From: Spinacia oleracea
Lineage: Eukaryota > Streptophyta > Magnoliopsida > Caryophyllales > Amaranthaceae
DNA: 64,000 bases
Assembly (NCBI RefSeq): GCF_020520425.1
Contig: NC_079491.1
Location: 37,541,027 to 37,605,026 of the forward strand
Direction of reading: 5' to 3'
Below the pieces are notes generated by a model. It did no database searches. It had not been told where the DNA came from and saw only the letters and a program-made list of their open reading frames with translations. Position 1 is the first letter of the stretch. Every line of letters begins with the position of its first letter. This document shows positions 21,549 through 33,700 of the stretch, one piece after another. A program made the position numbers and the translations under genes.

Positions 21549-22747
21549 TGGGGCGAATTTGGATTTTAGATTGAGCTAACTACGAAGATAAACATAGATG
21601 ATTAACTAACATTGACTAATAAATAGAGATTTGGTGTTGGTGAACGGATATAAGGATAACATGTACCCACCTTAGTGATAGGGTGAGTTTGAATTATAGG
21701 ATTTGAGAAAACTCACCAAACCCTAATTATTTGTGTCACTTTAAAATATCCTTTTATCAATATTATAGCTAATACAATCAATTTTAATAAAAATATATGT
21801 CAATATATTCAAATATTAGCTGAAAGGATTTGTTGTGACTTAACTACCGAATATAGAGATGTCAGATTGTCAGGAGGACGAGTTTTTTTTAGACCACACA
21901 CCCCCGCGTGCAGCCACTCTAAGTGGGCGGGGGTGGAGAAAAGTTTGATGGGTGATGGAATTAAAAAAAATGAATTATTCGCAGCTGTCGGGGCGAGGAT
22001 GGATCTTAGATTGTTCTCGCCTGTCTCGCTTATCTTTCAACTATTGATTATGAATATATCAATATTTTTGTACTACTACCTACATATTATAATTTTGTTT
22101 ATTTACTCAATTACTTTAATCAGACAATCGAATTGTCGAAAACTTTAGAATGGAGTTTTAAAATTCAAAGCTTTCTTGCCAAAAAGAATGTTAAGAATAG
22201 GGGTGGTTTCAGACAGGTGCGGATACACGGGTGGGAGATGGAGCGGGGATGATGTTTATTTTTCACCCCTTGAGGCGGGATTAGGAGGGGTGGGTACCGC
22301 TTCTATCGTGGGTGGCAAGGATGAGATTGAGAATTTAGGCGGGTATGGGTGTGGAGGTCTCGCCCACCGTCAAAGTTATCTCTAGTTGAATAAAACAAAT
22401 GACAGAGGTAAGTGATGAAAGGTTGGGTAATGAGGTAGATGCAACAAGTGATAAGTGAGTATGAGAGTATGACTATCGAAGTGAAGGGTACGTGCATGAG
22501 AATAACTTTATGCTTGACACAAGGGATGAATGGGGGTGATAATAATTTTGTCTAAGTAGCCTTATTTGTTATTATTTTTTAACAAATAAGATACCAAATG
22601 GGAAAATAATAATTTTATCCATCATTAATTTTAATTAGAAGAATATTTATAAGCTCTTTGATGATAATTGTCTACCATTATAGTTTTATATTTCATATAA
22701 ATTTATATTTACATTACAAACCGTGCATCAGACGGGTACTATACGAG
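21549..22747 (+). mobile_element. Helitron-like non-autonomous repeat, copy 1
   Basis: This segment aligns over its length with 30149-32001, from GGCGAATTTGGATTTTAGATT to a terminal CCGT...ACGG hairpin (22721-22735) followed by ATACGAG and T. The hairpin plus a CTRR-like end suggests a Helitron, with CTAG mutated. There is a G-rich middle (22200-22370) and no coding sequence. The 5' end is not sharply defined. Confidence 0.55.
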
Positions 22748-23011
22748 TTTCAACAACTAAATTCGATAATTATAACCGCCATGGATTGACTATTTTATAC
22801 GTAGTATATTTAATGACCAACTTCGATAATTATCACCGCCATTGATAGTAATATTTTACTACTTTAAAAAAATATGTAACTTCCTTAAACATGAGCATAA
22901 CTCGCGTAATGTAATATTTTTCTACTATTATACTACCTACGTAATTCCTCAATGTTAAATGCAACTCTTTGATTTTTACACTAGGTATTATATTCACTAG
23001 TAGAAAAAACC

Positions 23012-23345
23012 CTTGTTGCAGCGGGCTTTTAGACCCCTGTTGCAGCGTACATCGTATGCTGCAACTGGGGGGCCTGCAACAAGTATTGACTTGTTGCAGC
23101 GTACAATGTACGCTGCGAAAAGTACTTTTTTGCAGCGTACATTTGCATGTACGCTGCAACAAGTGTGTAAAATTAGGCAAAAATCAAGACTTGTTGCAGC
23201 GTACAAAATGATGTACGCTGCAACAGACTGGTTTGTTGCAGCGGGCTTTTATTTGCAGCGTACATCATTTTGTACGCTGCAACAAGTCTTGAATTTTGCC
23301 TAATTTTACACACTTGTTGCAGCGAACAAGTATATGCCCCCTGCA
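23012..23345. repeat. Left subterminal repeats of the CACTA element, with a long palindrome
   Basis: At least eight TTGCAGCG or CGCTGCAA units. Within them, 23151-23223 and 23253-23325 are near-perfect inverted copies of about 73 bp around a 29 bp spacer. Confidence 0.9.
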
Positions 23346-23814
23346 ACAAAGCTGTGCTTTTGGCGGGAAAATTTTAGTTTTATTTATCTATAGCTAGGGT
23401 GTCTTGCACCAAATATAGGAACCTGTCAACAACAATAAATAAAATATCGCAACCTGTAGAACAAATATAAAAAATAATAACTGGTGTTTTGTATACATAT
23501 ATATATATCCCAAAACCAAAGTGCACGTACTACATTCAAATATACGTTCCAATTTCAATGTACGCATACATTTTAATGGAAACGATTGTTCTATAACAAC
23601 TAAACCACCTCGATCAAGCGCGCTCAAGCCAATAGTAAATACTTGCGGGTAAAACACTTAGCCCGTTGCTCACGAACCACATCAATTTCCTCACTAGTAT
23701 AGGCGCATTCCTCGGAGTGTAGACCTTTACAAAAACAGAAATTTCAACTAAGCATTAGATTAAATTCAAATTAAATATCACACTTTAACATTCAAGCAAC
23801 TAATAACAATGTCC

Positions 23815-26080
23815 TAATAGTCTTGGAAACTTAAAGCTAAGCATATTAATCATGTAAAAGGTATAAAATGAATTCTTAGGTTATGTAGCTCAAATTTGGG
23901 AGCGAAAATGTCATTTTAGCCTAAATAAAACCTATAACGACCCAATGAGCCTTAAATGTGCGTAAATAGATTGGAATGAGTCTTAGAAAGTTAAAACTAT
24001 GCATATTAAACATGTAAAAAGTTTAAAATGAGTCATTAGGTTCTTTAGTTCAAAGTTGGGAGCGAAAATGTCAATCCAGCCTAAATAAGACCTATAACGA
24101 CCCAATGAACCTTAAATGTACATAAATAGATTGGAACGAGTCTTGGAAACTTAAAGCTAAGTATATTAATCATTTAAAAGGTTTAAAATGAGTCCTTAGG
24201 TTCTTTATTTCAAATTTGGGAGAGAAAATGCTCATTTTAGCCTAAATATGGCCAATAACGACCAAACAAACCTTAAATGTGCATAAATAGATTGGAATAA
24301 GTCTTGGAAACTTCAAACTAAGCATATTAATCATGTACAAAGTTTAAAATAAGTCCTTAGGTTCTTGAGTTCAAATTTGGGAGCGAAAATATCATTTTAG
24401 CCTAAATATGACCTATAACGAACCAATGAGCCTTAAATGTGCATTAATAGATTCGAATGAGTCTTAGAAAGTTAAAACTATGCATATTAAACATGTAAAA
24501 AGTTTAAAATGAGTCATTAGGTTCTTTAGTTCAAAGTTGGGAGCGAAAATGTCAATCCAGCCTAAATAAGACCTATAACGACCCAATGAACCTTAAATGT
24601 GCATAAATAGATTGGAACGAGTCTTGGAAACTTAAAGCTAAGTATATTAATCATTTAAAAGGTTTAAAATGAGTCCTTAGGTTCTTTATTTCAAATTTGG
24701 GAGAGAAAATGCTCATTTTAGCCTAAATATGACCTATAACGACCCAATGAGCCTATAGGTGCATAAATAGATTGGAACGAGTCTTAGATCGTTAAAATTA
24801 TGCATATTAAACATGTAATAAGTTTTAAATGAGTCCTTAGGTTCTTTATTTTAAAGTTGGGAGCGAAAATGCCTTATTTTAGCCTAGATATGACCTAGAA
24901 CGATCAAACAAGCATTAAATGGGTATAAGTAGATTAGAATAAGTCCTAGAAACTCAAAACTAAGCTTATTAATCATATAATAATTTAAAAATGAGTCCTT
25001 AGGTTCTTAAGTTCAAAGTTGGGAGCGAAAATGTCATTTTAGCCTAAATATGACCTAAAACGACACAATGAGCCTTAAATGTGCATAAATGGATTGGAAT
25101 GAGTCCTAGAAAGTTAAAAATAAGCATATAAAACATTTAGTAAGTTTAAAATGAGTCCTTAGGTTCTTTGGTTCATAGTTGGGAGCGAAAATGTCATTTT
25201 AGCCTAAATATGTCCTATAACGACCAAACAAGCCTTAAATGTGTATAAGTAGTTAGAATAAGTCTTAGAAACTTAAAACTAAGCATATTAAACATGTAAT
25301 AATTTTAAAATAAGTCCTTAGGTTCTTTATTTTAAAGTTGAGATCGAAAATGCCTTATTTTATCCTAAATATGACCTATAACGATCAAACAAGCATTAAA
25401 TGGGTATAAGTAGATTAGAATAAGTCTTAGAAACTTAAAACTAAGCATATTTATCATATAATAAGTTTAAAATGAGTCATTAGGTTCTTAAGTTCAAAGT
25501 TGGGAGCGAAAATGTCATTTTAGCCTAAATATGACCCATAACGACACAATGAGCCTTAAATGTGCATAAATGGATTGGAATGAGTCCTAGAAAGTTAAAA
25601 ATAAGCATATAAAACATTTAGTAAGTTTAAAATGAGTCCTAGGTTCTTTGGTTCATAGTTGGGACCTATAACGACCAAACAAGTCTCAAATGTGCATAAT
25701 AGATAGGATTGAGTCTTGAAAAGTTAAAAATAATCATATGAATCATGTAATAAGTTTGAAATTAGTTTTTAAGTTCGTTAGATCAAAGTTGGGAGCGAAA
25801 ATGTCATTTTAGCCTAAATATGACCTATAACGGCCAAAGAAGTCATGAATGTGCATAAATAGATTGGATTAAGTCTTGTAAAGTTAAAACTAATCATATA
25901 AAACATTTAATATGTTTAAAATGAGTCCTAAGGTTCTTTATTTCATATTTGGGAGCAAAAAAGCCTCATTTTAGCCTAATATGACCTATAACGACCAAAC
26001 AAGCCTTAAATTTGCATAAGTAGATTGGAATGAGTGTTAGAAAGTTAAAACTATTCATATTAAACATGTAATAAGTGTAA
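23815..26080. repeat. Tandem array, about 14 units of 160 bp, trimeric higher-order pattern
   Basis: The marker CCTATAACGA or a close variant starts at 23931, 24091, 24252, 24412, 24572, 24733, 24894, 25054, 25214, 25375, 25535, 25665, 25824 and 25984, so the period is 160-161 bp, with one unit shortened by 30 bp. Units three apart (about 481 bp) are much more alike than neighbours: 23931 with 24412, 24091 with 24572, 24894 with 25375, 25054 with 25535. No coding frame runs through. Confidence 0.95.
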
Positions 26081-26332
26081 TACTCTGAGAAAATATGTAG
26101 CTTTTCCTATTTGGTTTATTGTTCACAAATCAGGATCTTTGGACAACAACAAATGCTTATTAATCCAAGAAGCTTTTCCTATTTGGTTAAAACCCACACA
26201 TTATTCACAATCTTCAACTTTTGTGATAATCATAAATCATAATGGACAAGCACTGTAGAATAGAGGTAGTCTAGATGCCTGAAAAACCTATAGCCTGGAT
26301 ATCGAACCTCCTAGTTAGATGAAAGCTCATAC

Positions 26333-27017
26333 CTGACCAGATGCGGCCAATCCATCAGTTAAAAGAGAGACAGCCAACCACACTTGCATACAGATTTGAT
26401 GAGCAGCCATAGCTAGAGGACCTTGACGAGCAGCCATCGAGGTCCCAATCGTCATAGTTATCAAAACAGCCACAGTTCTTCCAATCAGAAATCCACCTGG
26501 AAAAAAGGTAAACATAAGGAAACAGACGGCAATCCAAACATGTACGAGTAACACTTTAAGTAGGTACAAACAATGGCCACTTAAGCAGACTAATTTAAGA
26601 AGTTTGTAATGGTGATTATTAAGTAGAAGGTTATTAAAATCAATGTGTTGGATAAAGAATCAAAAACAGAAAATAACCATAAACATTTCTCTGACACTCA
26701 CCAGATTTTAAATAGACCCCAAACTTCAGATCTCCAAATTTTGGAGGTAATAATATTACTCTCTTGCTAAGAAACCAAATCATCAATGTACAGACATAAA
26801 AAGTCAAAAAGTCAATATCTACACCTGCATTGGCCGTATCTGATCCCACAATAGAATTCAGTGAAGATTTACCTGTAGGACTATTAGAAAGAGCTAGCTG
26901 GCTAATCTGAGAAGTAGCAGACTCCAGAGATTGCTTTAAATTTGGATCTTTAACATCTGTCTCCTCCATATCCTCATCAGCTGAATATTTTGAGTTCTTA
27001 GCTCTATGAACGACAGC
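26333..27017 (-). pseudogene. Captured fragment of a MATE (DETOXIFICATION) transporter gene, two exons
   Basis: Exon 27017-26702 follows an AG acceptor and ends at GTGAGT; exon 26496-26333 follows TTTTTTCCAG and ends at GTATGAG. The intron is phase 1 and the join gives KSGGFLIGRT. The second exon reads GTSMAARQGPLAMAAHQIC then MQVWLAVSLLTDGLAASGQ, which is the conserved membrane region of plant MATE efflux proteins of the DTX42-45/FRD3 kind (citrate or related transport). The first exon contains a likely cytoplasmic loop and LSKRVILLPPKFGDLKFG. No start or C-terminal half is present, so it cannot make a transporter, but both reading frame and splice sites are intact. It lies wholly inside the CACTA element. 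Confidence 0.85.
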
Positions 27018-28990
27018 CTACCAAAGCCGAATTAACTAATCAATCTTCTGTTAAAAACTTAAAACATATATACAAATGGGGGGGGGGGGGGATTATACTA
27101 TTTTGAGATTGAGGCTATCACGAATGATTTATTTTCAGGGATAAAGAAGCTATGCTGACCTAAAAATTATACTCACAAGCCAGAATGATTATCACCCGGA
27201 ATCTACACTACAACAAACTAATAACCGACCTTACATATCATATGGAAAAATGGTAGCTGCAAAGAGCTCATTGACTTCTTGGACTCTACCGAGATCTCAC
27301 AACTTTATGAGAATAACTGGGTACGACCTCTAAGAATAGTACTTTCATGAAAAAAATTGTTACACTTTCAAATTAGGATGTCTTTTAAGCAAAAAGCTTG
27401 TAATGTGGAACAGAGATGAAGGCCAAAATATAATCATAACGGGAAGACCAGAACTCGTCATCAAAACATGATTTGGAATAAAGCAAGGGAAGTTAAGCCA
27501 AACCAATGAGTCAGTGACAACAACTGTACACTACCTCACTAAGTCTATATACAGGAAAATCTAGCAGAGGATGCGCATAGAAAATAGTTGCATTGTTACA
27601 TTGATTTATTTTGTCAGTGTCTCTCACATACTCCTACCATGTTAGGCCTAGCTATAGTGACTGGACAAACGAATTGAACAAACAAATTAAACAAACCGTA
27701 AAAACAAATTGAACAAACCCTAAAAACGAATTGAACAAACGAATTGAACCCTAAAAACGAATTGAAAAAATGAATTAAAGAAACGAATTGAACAAACCCT
27801 AAAAAAGAATTGAACAAACGCAAAGAACCCTAAAAACGAATTGAAAAACCCTAATTCTTAAAACAAAAATCAGGTAAACGAATCGAGCAAACCTAAAAGA
27901 GCGGACAGGTAGCCGCGGCGAAGAGGTTGACGGAAAATAGGACGCGAGCAACTTTCTTTCTTGAAACCACCGGCTCATGTTTCATTATCCAATCCCACAT
28001 CTAATAAGACCACACCAAATATACTTGTGGAAGAAATCAAATTACTAGTCGTCTTATAATAAACAATGATTACATTCATGATACACAGACTACCAAATAA
28101 ACAAAAATATCACATAAATGGAGGAAAAGATTGGCATTAGAATGCAGAACAATGAAATCCAACTATCTAATGGAACCAATTACAAAATTTTTGTATATAT
28201 TTGATTTCCAGAATTCCTTGCTTTTCTACACAGTAACTGGTTGCAACATGTAATTATCTTTGCTCAGGAGTTTCTTAGCATAGGAAAAATAACACATGAA
28301 AATGAGATCCTCTATTAACCAAACCATACAATCGAATCTATGAACTGAATCCCCAATTAAAAGCTGACCCATGGTTCCTTTGCCAATCCCCCCCACATAA
28401 AAGGCTTTAAATTCAATCAAAACAAACAAATTCACAAGCATAACCAACTCAATTATACAGTAGCTCACACTTTATCATTACTTAATGGAAAAACCCAGTT
28501 AATGATGTTCAAATTCGCAGCAACAACAACAACAACAAAGAAAACTGAAATTGTGCATAAATTAAGGTGCTTAAGAGAAAATTTTACCCATTGTTAATTT
28601 GGCGACGTTTGGAGTCGACATCTTTGCTCAATCGAACCGCCTTCCTTTTCCGCACATCAAGAATAGGACTCAAACAAACAAAAAAAATTAAATGTATGAA
28701 TCCACCAAAATCAAGTTCCGCAATTCCAATTGATTAGAAATTGCAACTCGACATCTACAATACCAAAACCTAGTTGTGAAATTGGAATCGAAATCAAAAG
28801 GCAGAATGATAGGCAGAATCAAAACGGCCGAGCAAGCTAATAGGTGGCCTCTGGCGAGGAGGCTAGAACCACCGACGAAGAGAAAGGGTTTTTTTTTGAG
28901 GGGATGACGCAGGGAAAGTTAAGGGAGAAGAAGGGAGTTGAGAGTGAGAGATGCTTAATTTGTTTTGAATTAGTTTCAACGAATATTGCA
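27018..28990. other. CACTA interior, right part, non-coding
   Basis: Possible introns or untranslated parts of captured genes. A 14-base G run lies at 27078-27091. The minus strand near 28639-28605 has ATG plus eleven codons ending at GTAAAA, perhaps a captured first exon that I cannot identify. Confidence 0.4.
27660..27890. repeat. Imperfect minisatellite of AAACGAATTGAAC / AACCCTAAA units
   Basis: Alternating ACGAATTGAACAAA and ACCCTAAAAA blocks, about 10-14 bp each. The ACCCTAAA part resembles the plant telomere unit but is not in tandem with itself. Confidence 0.8.
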
Positions 28991-29004
28991 GCGAAATTTT
29001 TTTT

Positions 29005-29225
29005 ACCCGGGTTATTGCAGGGGGCTTTAACAAGTACGCTGCAACAAAAACGAGCTATTGCAGCGGGCTTTTAAAATGTACGCTGCAACAAACTTTTTTG
29101 CAGGGAACAATTAAATTGTACGCTGCAATAACCCTTTAAAGGGTTTGACCCGCGTTGACCGACTGGTTGTTGAAGCGTATTAACACATGTACGCTGCAAC
29201 AAGGGGGTTGCAACAGGGGTTTTTT
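29005..29225. repeat. Right subterminal repeats of the CACTA element
   Basis: Repeated ATTGCAGCGGGC and TGTACGCTGCAACAA units, in mirror arrangement to the left end. Confidence 0.88.
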
Positions 29226-29237
29226 CTACTAGTGATT

Positions 29238-30148
29238 CACGGACTCTATTCTTTGTTTTTAGGTGAACATTAATATCTTATGATGAACAAAGTCATGCAA
29301 CATTTTGTTGGTTTTATCTTTATACTTCCATAACACTACCACTTTTTTAAAAAAATTCTAATTGATAATTTAAGATGTTAATGGTTGAAGTTACTTTACT
29401 AATAAACGTGAAAATAAAAGTGGTTTATAAAAAAAAATGGAAGAAATAGTAAACGCAAGAAAATCAATGCACAACTAACATGTGACCCTCTCTACTTAAA
29501 AAAAGTTCCTCCAAATATTTTTGACCAAACAAGTGAATTATATTTTACTCAAATTTTAACACGTACTATTCGGACTAAAAGAGAGGCAAATCTATTTAGA
29601 GCTGACAAATACCGCTTTGTGATTTGCCTCTCTTATAACATACCATGTAAATAACTAACCTATGATAAAATAATTCATATATTTCGTATATATTTTACCT
29701 AAAATATTCTAATTACTTATGGTAATAATCTAATGTAGGTTGTCTCAGACATGTTATAGGCTCATTGTTAATTAACAAAATGAGACCCCTAGCCATATAC
29801 TTTTTATTATGACGGACACTAGCCTATACTTAATCTTAAATATCAAAAATAAAACTTGGCACGTTCTCTTTATAGTACTATTTTTATATACAGAGCATGC
29901 ATGAATAATAATTTACTTGATCATATTATTGAATTCCTAAGGGCATGTTGATTGAAATTTTGACTAATGTATCTTAATCAACTATTTTCAAAATTATAAT
30001 ATCTAGATGATTAAGTTTTATCATAATTAATAGATTTGCAACAACAAAATGTTTTTTTTATGTTAACGTAAATGATCGCAATTTCCATTTAGAAGTTTGT
30101 GCAAAAACTAAAGTTTGATAGGTAAATGGTGTACACTTGATGATGCAT
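29238..30148. other. Intergenic DNA between CACTA and Helitron-like copy 2
   Basis: AT-rich, no gene. It contains a 14 bp stem hairpin (29579-29634, arms AAGAGAGGCAAATC) resembling that at 20236-20288. Confidence 0.5.
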
Positions 30149-30259
30149 GGGACGAGTTTGGATTTAGATTGGGCTGACGACAAAGATAAACGTATAGGAT
30201 TGACTAATAATTACCAATAAATAGAGATTTTCTATTGGTTGACGGGTATAAGGATAACA

Positions 30260-31118
30260 CAGGGCCGGCCAAAGGGTTGTGCAACCAGACCCTCGGCACA
30301 GGGCCACCGAAATTTTGGGGGCCCCAAAAAATTTTGAAGCCTATATGAATTTTTGTTCAGTGGTCTTTGATGATCGCATGCGTACTAATTTTGAAGTGCA
30401 AGCCCATTACTGCGTACGGACTAGACTTTTGCTTCCCTTTTGTTTTGTTCAAAGTCTCTCTCTTTCCAAGAATCAAATTAATTCTTCCTTTATTTTTATT
30501 GACTTATTTAATTCTTCCTTAAATTTCTCTCTTCCAACCTTTTGTATTCTGTCATCCTCCATTTACCCATTAGTTTTGTTGGTTATGTCAAGAGTTCCAG
30601 TAAGATTAAAAAATACTGAATAAAAAATGTTGAAATAACCACATTTTTAATGGAAGATTAAAAAATCCTAAATAATTTTTGTATGCAAATGGCTAAAAAT
30701 AATACGGAATACCTCATAATATTTTTTCTAATAGTATCTCTATCCAATTTCAATATTTTTTTCAACAATTTCAATTTAAGTATTTGTTTTCAGAAGGAAT
30801 ATTATTTTCCAAATCCATACATAACTTATCCTCCAAGTTTTTTTTTGAAAGGCAAAAATTGATCACTACCTATTTTGTCATAATATTCCTCTTAAGGTTG
30901 TATTTTTTTTCCGGGAAAGAGTTGAACTTTACATTTTATTTCAAGGCCATGAGAAATTGCTAAAATGCTTGTTTCCCTTAGTTACTTGAATTTTTTATGC
31001 TAGATACTCTTTTAAAGAGATAAAAATCAAGTTCTAACTGATAAAATTGACGAACTTTTTATTGGGCCCCAACTTATATATTAAGAACAGGGCCTCCAAA
31101 ATGTTTGAGACGGCCCTG
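30260..31118. mobile_element. hAT transposon, non-autonomous, 859 bp
   Basis: The ends CAGGGCCGGCC and GACGGCCCTG form short inverted repeats, with an 8 bp duplication GGATAACA at 30252-30259 and 31119-31126, the hAT hallmark. Copy 1 of the host repeat shows the same site uninterrupted. There is no transposase frame. Confidence 0.9.
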
Positions 31119-31423
31119 GGATAACATGTAACCATCTTGGTGATGGTGCGTATTTAAAAATTATCAAAGACTCTGAGTTTTAAAATATAAAACTCACATA
31201 CCAACCAAAAACTAGTTGAGTATAGGGGTGGGGTTGAGGCGGGTGTTGATACACGGGGGTGGTGGAGAGAGGATGAATTTTATTTTGTACCTTTCGAGAC
31301 AGGGATTGGGAGGGGTTGGTATCGTTCATATCGTGGATGCAAGGGATGAGGGTGAGAATTTTAGGCAGGTAAAGGCGTGCAGGCCCCGTCCCACATCAAA
31401 GTCATCTCTAGCTGAATAAATTA

Positions 31424-31665
31424 AGGCTCTGTTCTATTCGACTTATTTTGTTTGAACTTATATTATCTAAAATTATAATCTGAACTTAACTGGACTTACC
31501 TAAACTTATATTTACTTATCTAAACTTATTTATCTGAAAAAAAAACTTAGTTTGACTGAAATTAACTTATTTGTGTGTTGAAATGTCTGGAAAAAAAACT
31601 TATTTTTTCTGAAGTTATATTATCTGAAGTTATCTGGACTTATTTTGTAGAACAGACCAGTCCAA
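31424..31665. mobile_element. MITE-like insertion with GG(C)TCTGTTCTA ends
   Basis: Ends GGCTCTGTTCTATTC and GTAGAACAGACC are inverted, the interior is built of ACTTA-type repeats, and the segment is absent from the sister copy at 22385. The target duplication is unclear. Confidence 0.6.
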
Positions 31666-32001
31666 ATGGTGTAGATAGGTGTTGAGTGATTGGGTAATGA
31701 GGTTGATGATGTGACTAGGTGAGTATTTACCAGGTATTACTATCGAAGTGAATGATAGATGAGATAACTTTATTTTTGGACACAAGTGATGAATGAGAAT
31801 GAAAATAATTTTATCTATATACCCTTAGTTGTTTAAATTGTTTTAATAATAAATAAGACACTGAATGAGCAATAACAAGTTTATCCATCATTAATTTTAA
31901 TTAGGAGAGTATCTGTAAGCTTATTCTTAATGAAAATTATCTACCTCATCGATTTCATGTAAATTTATTTTTATATCGTGCATCACACGGTGCTATATTA
32001 G

Positions 32002-33211
32002 TTTTAACTTTTAACGGACTAAACTGATCGACATCCTTGTCGATAAAAGATGTGAATAGAAGTGTGGCGTAGTAGCTTTGTTGGGACACATCAGCTTCCA
32101 TTTAGAAAGAAGAATCACTAAAAATGAGCTTGAAAACATAATTGTCGATTAGTGGGTTTTATTGAACTTGTTAACAAGTTACATTTGTCACTCGTTTCAC
32201 CGCATCCTTTGCACATTCCCATATTTATCGCATTACTATTGAGTATTGACACGTATCTATTGACTTTTTAAACAGTTGCTCTTGATTCGTTATTTTAACT
32301 GTAAAATATTGATTATGATTTTGATGATTCTTTGAATTAGTCATGCAATTAAATACCATATCATATTATCATGCCTAAAACATACACATTCTTTTTACGT
32401 AAACAACTCAAAGTTTGCCTTAGAAAGCTCCGTGGATGTTTACAATAATAACAACGTTTTATTACATTGTTTGTGTTGTGTACGTATATGGAGCATTAAT
32501 TTATTGTTTTTGGACATAGAAAACAATGTAGATGAGATTTAATTGTTGATTAATACTATTTGCAAAACTAAGCAGTTAACGTCTTAGCTAGACATGTATT
32601 TTTTTTTTTATTTTTTTTTTTGAGGAAATAACCCGAATATTTAGATCTATTATTAAATGCAAAACAATAATTAGAGCCACAACATCTTCTATTACTAATT
32701 TACTACTGGACACCCGCCGACCAAACTCTTGTATCAAGAGGAGTAATATGAGCAATATTGAATTCACTAATTTCCATTTTTAAGGTCACGAGTTTAATCG
32801 TTATCAAGGGCAATTTTTGGTATTTGTGATCCTCTTATTCCCATCCCCTCCTCCCTTCTCAAGAGTAAGACTACCAATAAGAGGTTTTATAGCTATGGTA
32901 GTCTACCAATAAGAGGTTATGTTTTGGTATAGTCGGTATTCTATTACCAAAAGAAAATATTAGAATAATAAAATTGAACAAAAGATCTTGCACGTTATTG
33001 TACATCAAGATAACTTTTATTGAGTTTTATAATTTTTATCCAATTTTTTTTTTCAACTTTTAATATATTTTGATTAACTTTTACATTATGAAAAAAAAAG
33101 TTTATTAATAAATATTTTAAACGGTTAAATATTAATTTTATACATTATTAGAAATTTCGAAAGAATATTTTTTTTTTTATCAAAATTGAAAATATTATCA
33201 CTAAAAAAATA
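32002..33211. other. Intergenic DNA upstream of the ATL gene
   Basis: AT-rich with T runs near 32600. A small duplication of ACCAATAAGAGGTT lies near 32872 and 32909. No gene seen. Confidence 0.5.
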
Positions 33212-33494
33212 CTTTCTCCGTATTTACTTAAGAGATACACTTGATCGGGCACGTGTATTAAGAAGAAGAATTGAATGAATTAAAATAATAAAGCAAGTGG
33301 GGTTGGGTAGATATTTTAATAAGTAAACAAGTGGAGACCATGTCATTTTGGGAGGTGGGAGGTGGGGTGGATAAATTAGATGTATTATTTAATTAGATGG
33401 TGGGGTTGATAAGTTACTAAAATTGACAAGTGTATCTCTTAAATAAATACGGCCGAAAAAGGCAAGTGTATCTCTTACATAAATACGGAGGGAA
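33212..33494. mobile_element. Stowaway-type MITE, family A copy 1
   Basis: Ends CTTTCTCCGTATTTA and TAAATACGGAGGGAA, TA duplication at 33210-33211 and 33495-33496, 283 bp. Same family as 48619-48934 (opposite orientation) and 59172-60783. It lies about 200 bp upstream of the ATL gene's TATA box. Confidence 0.88.
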
Positions 33495-33700
33495 TACGGA
33501 ATAGATAACTTTTACACATTTAGAGTTAACTTTTAATCCAGATATATTTGAATAAAAATTTGTGAAAACCATCATAATCGTGAACGAAAATAAAAAAGGG
33601 AAAGGAAGCCAAAATAGAATAATATTTACGTTGATAATGCATTACAAATGTTTTCCACAACAAAGAAAAGTAAAAGTAAAAGTAAGTAGGGTCATCGTCC

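Larger units (their letters stand above)
22995..29234. mobile_element. CACTA (En/Spm) transposon, non-autonomous, 6.24 kb
   Basis: Both ends read CACTAGTAGAAAAAACCC in inverse orientation (22995-23012 and the complement ending 29234), flanked by a 3 bp duplication ATT (22992-22994 and 29235-29237). Subterminal regions are packed with TTGTTGCAGCGTACA and its complement, the kind of transposase-binding repeats CACTA elements have. No transposase frame exists inside. The interior holds a 160 bp tandem array, a MATE gene fragment and a low-complexity tract, so it depends on a transposase elsewhere and has captured host sequence. Confidence 0.95.
30149..32001 (+). mobile_element. Helitron-like non-autonomous repeat, copy 2, with nested insertions
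   Basis: It aligns with 21549-22747 before and after two insertions: an hAT element at 30260-31118 and a MITE-like piece at about 31424-31665. Its 3' end has a CGTG...CACG hairpin (31977-31989) and ATTAG followed by T, close to the expected CTAG. Confidence 0.55.

Noticed and set aside
21867-22385. Frames in Helitron-like copy 1
   Set aside because: Not kept in the sister copy at 30149-32001 and no domain.
22833-23303. Frames rich in Leu/Gln/Arg in the CACTA left end
   Set aside because: Products of the TTGCAGCG subterminal repeats on both strands.
23815-26080. CRISPR-like array
   Set aside because: Units are contiguous 160 bp tandem copies without unique spacers, inside a plant transposon.
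30279-30623. 114-codon frame in the hAT element
   Set aside because: No BED finger or hATC motif; begins in the terminal repeat, so likely chance.
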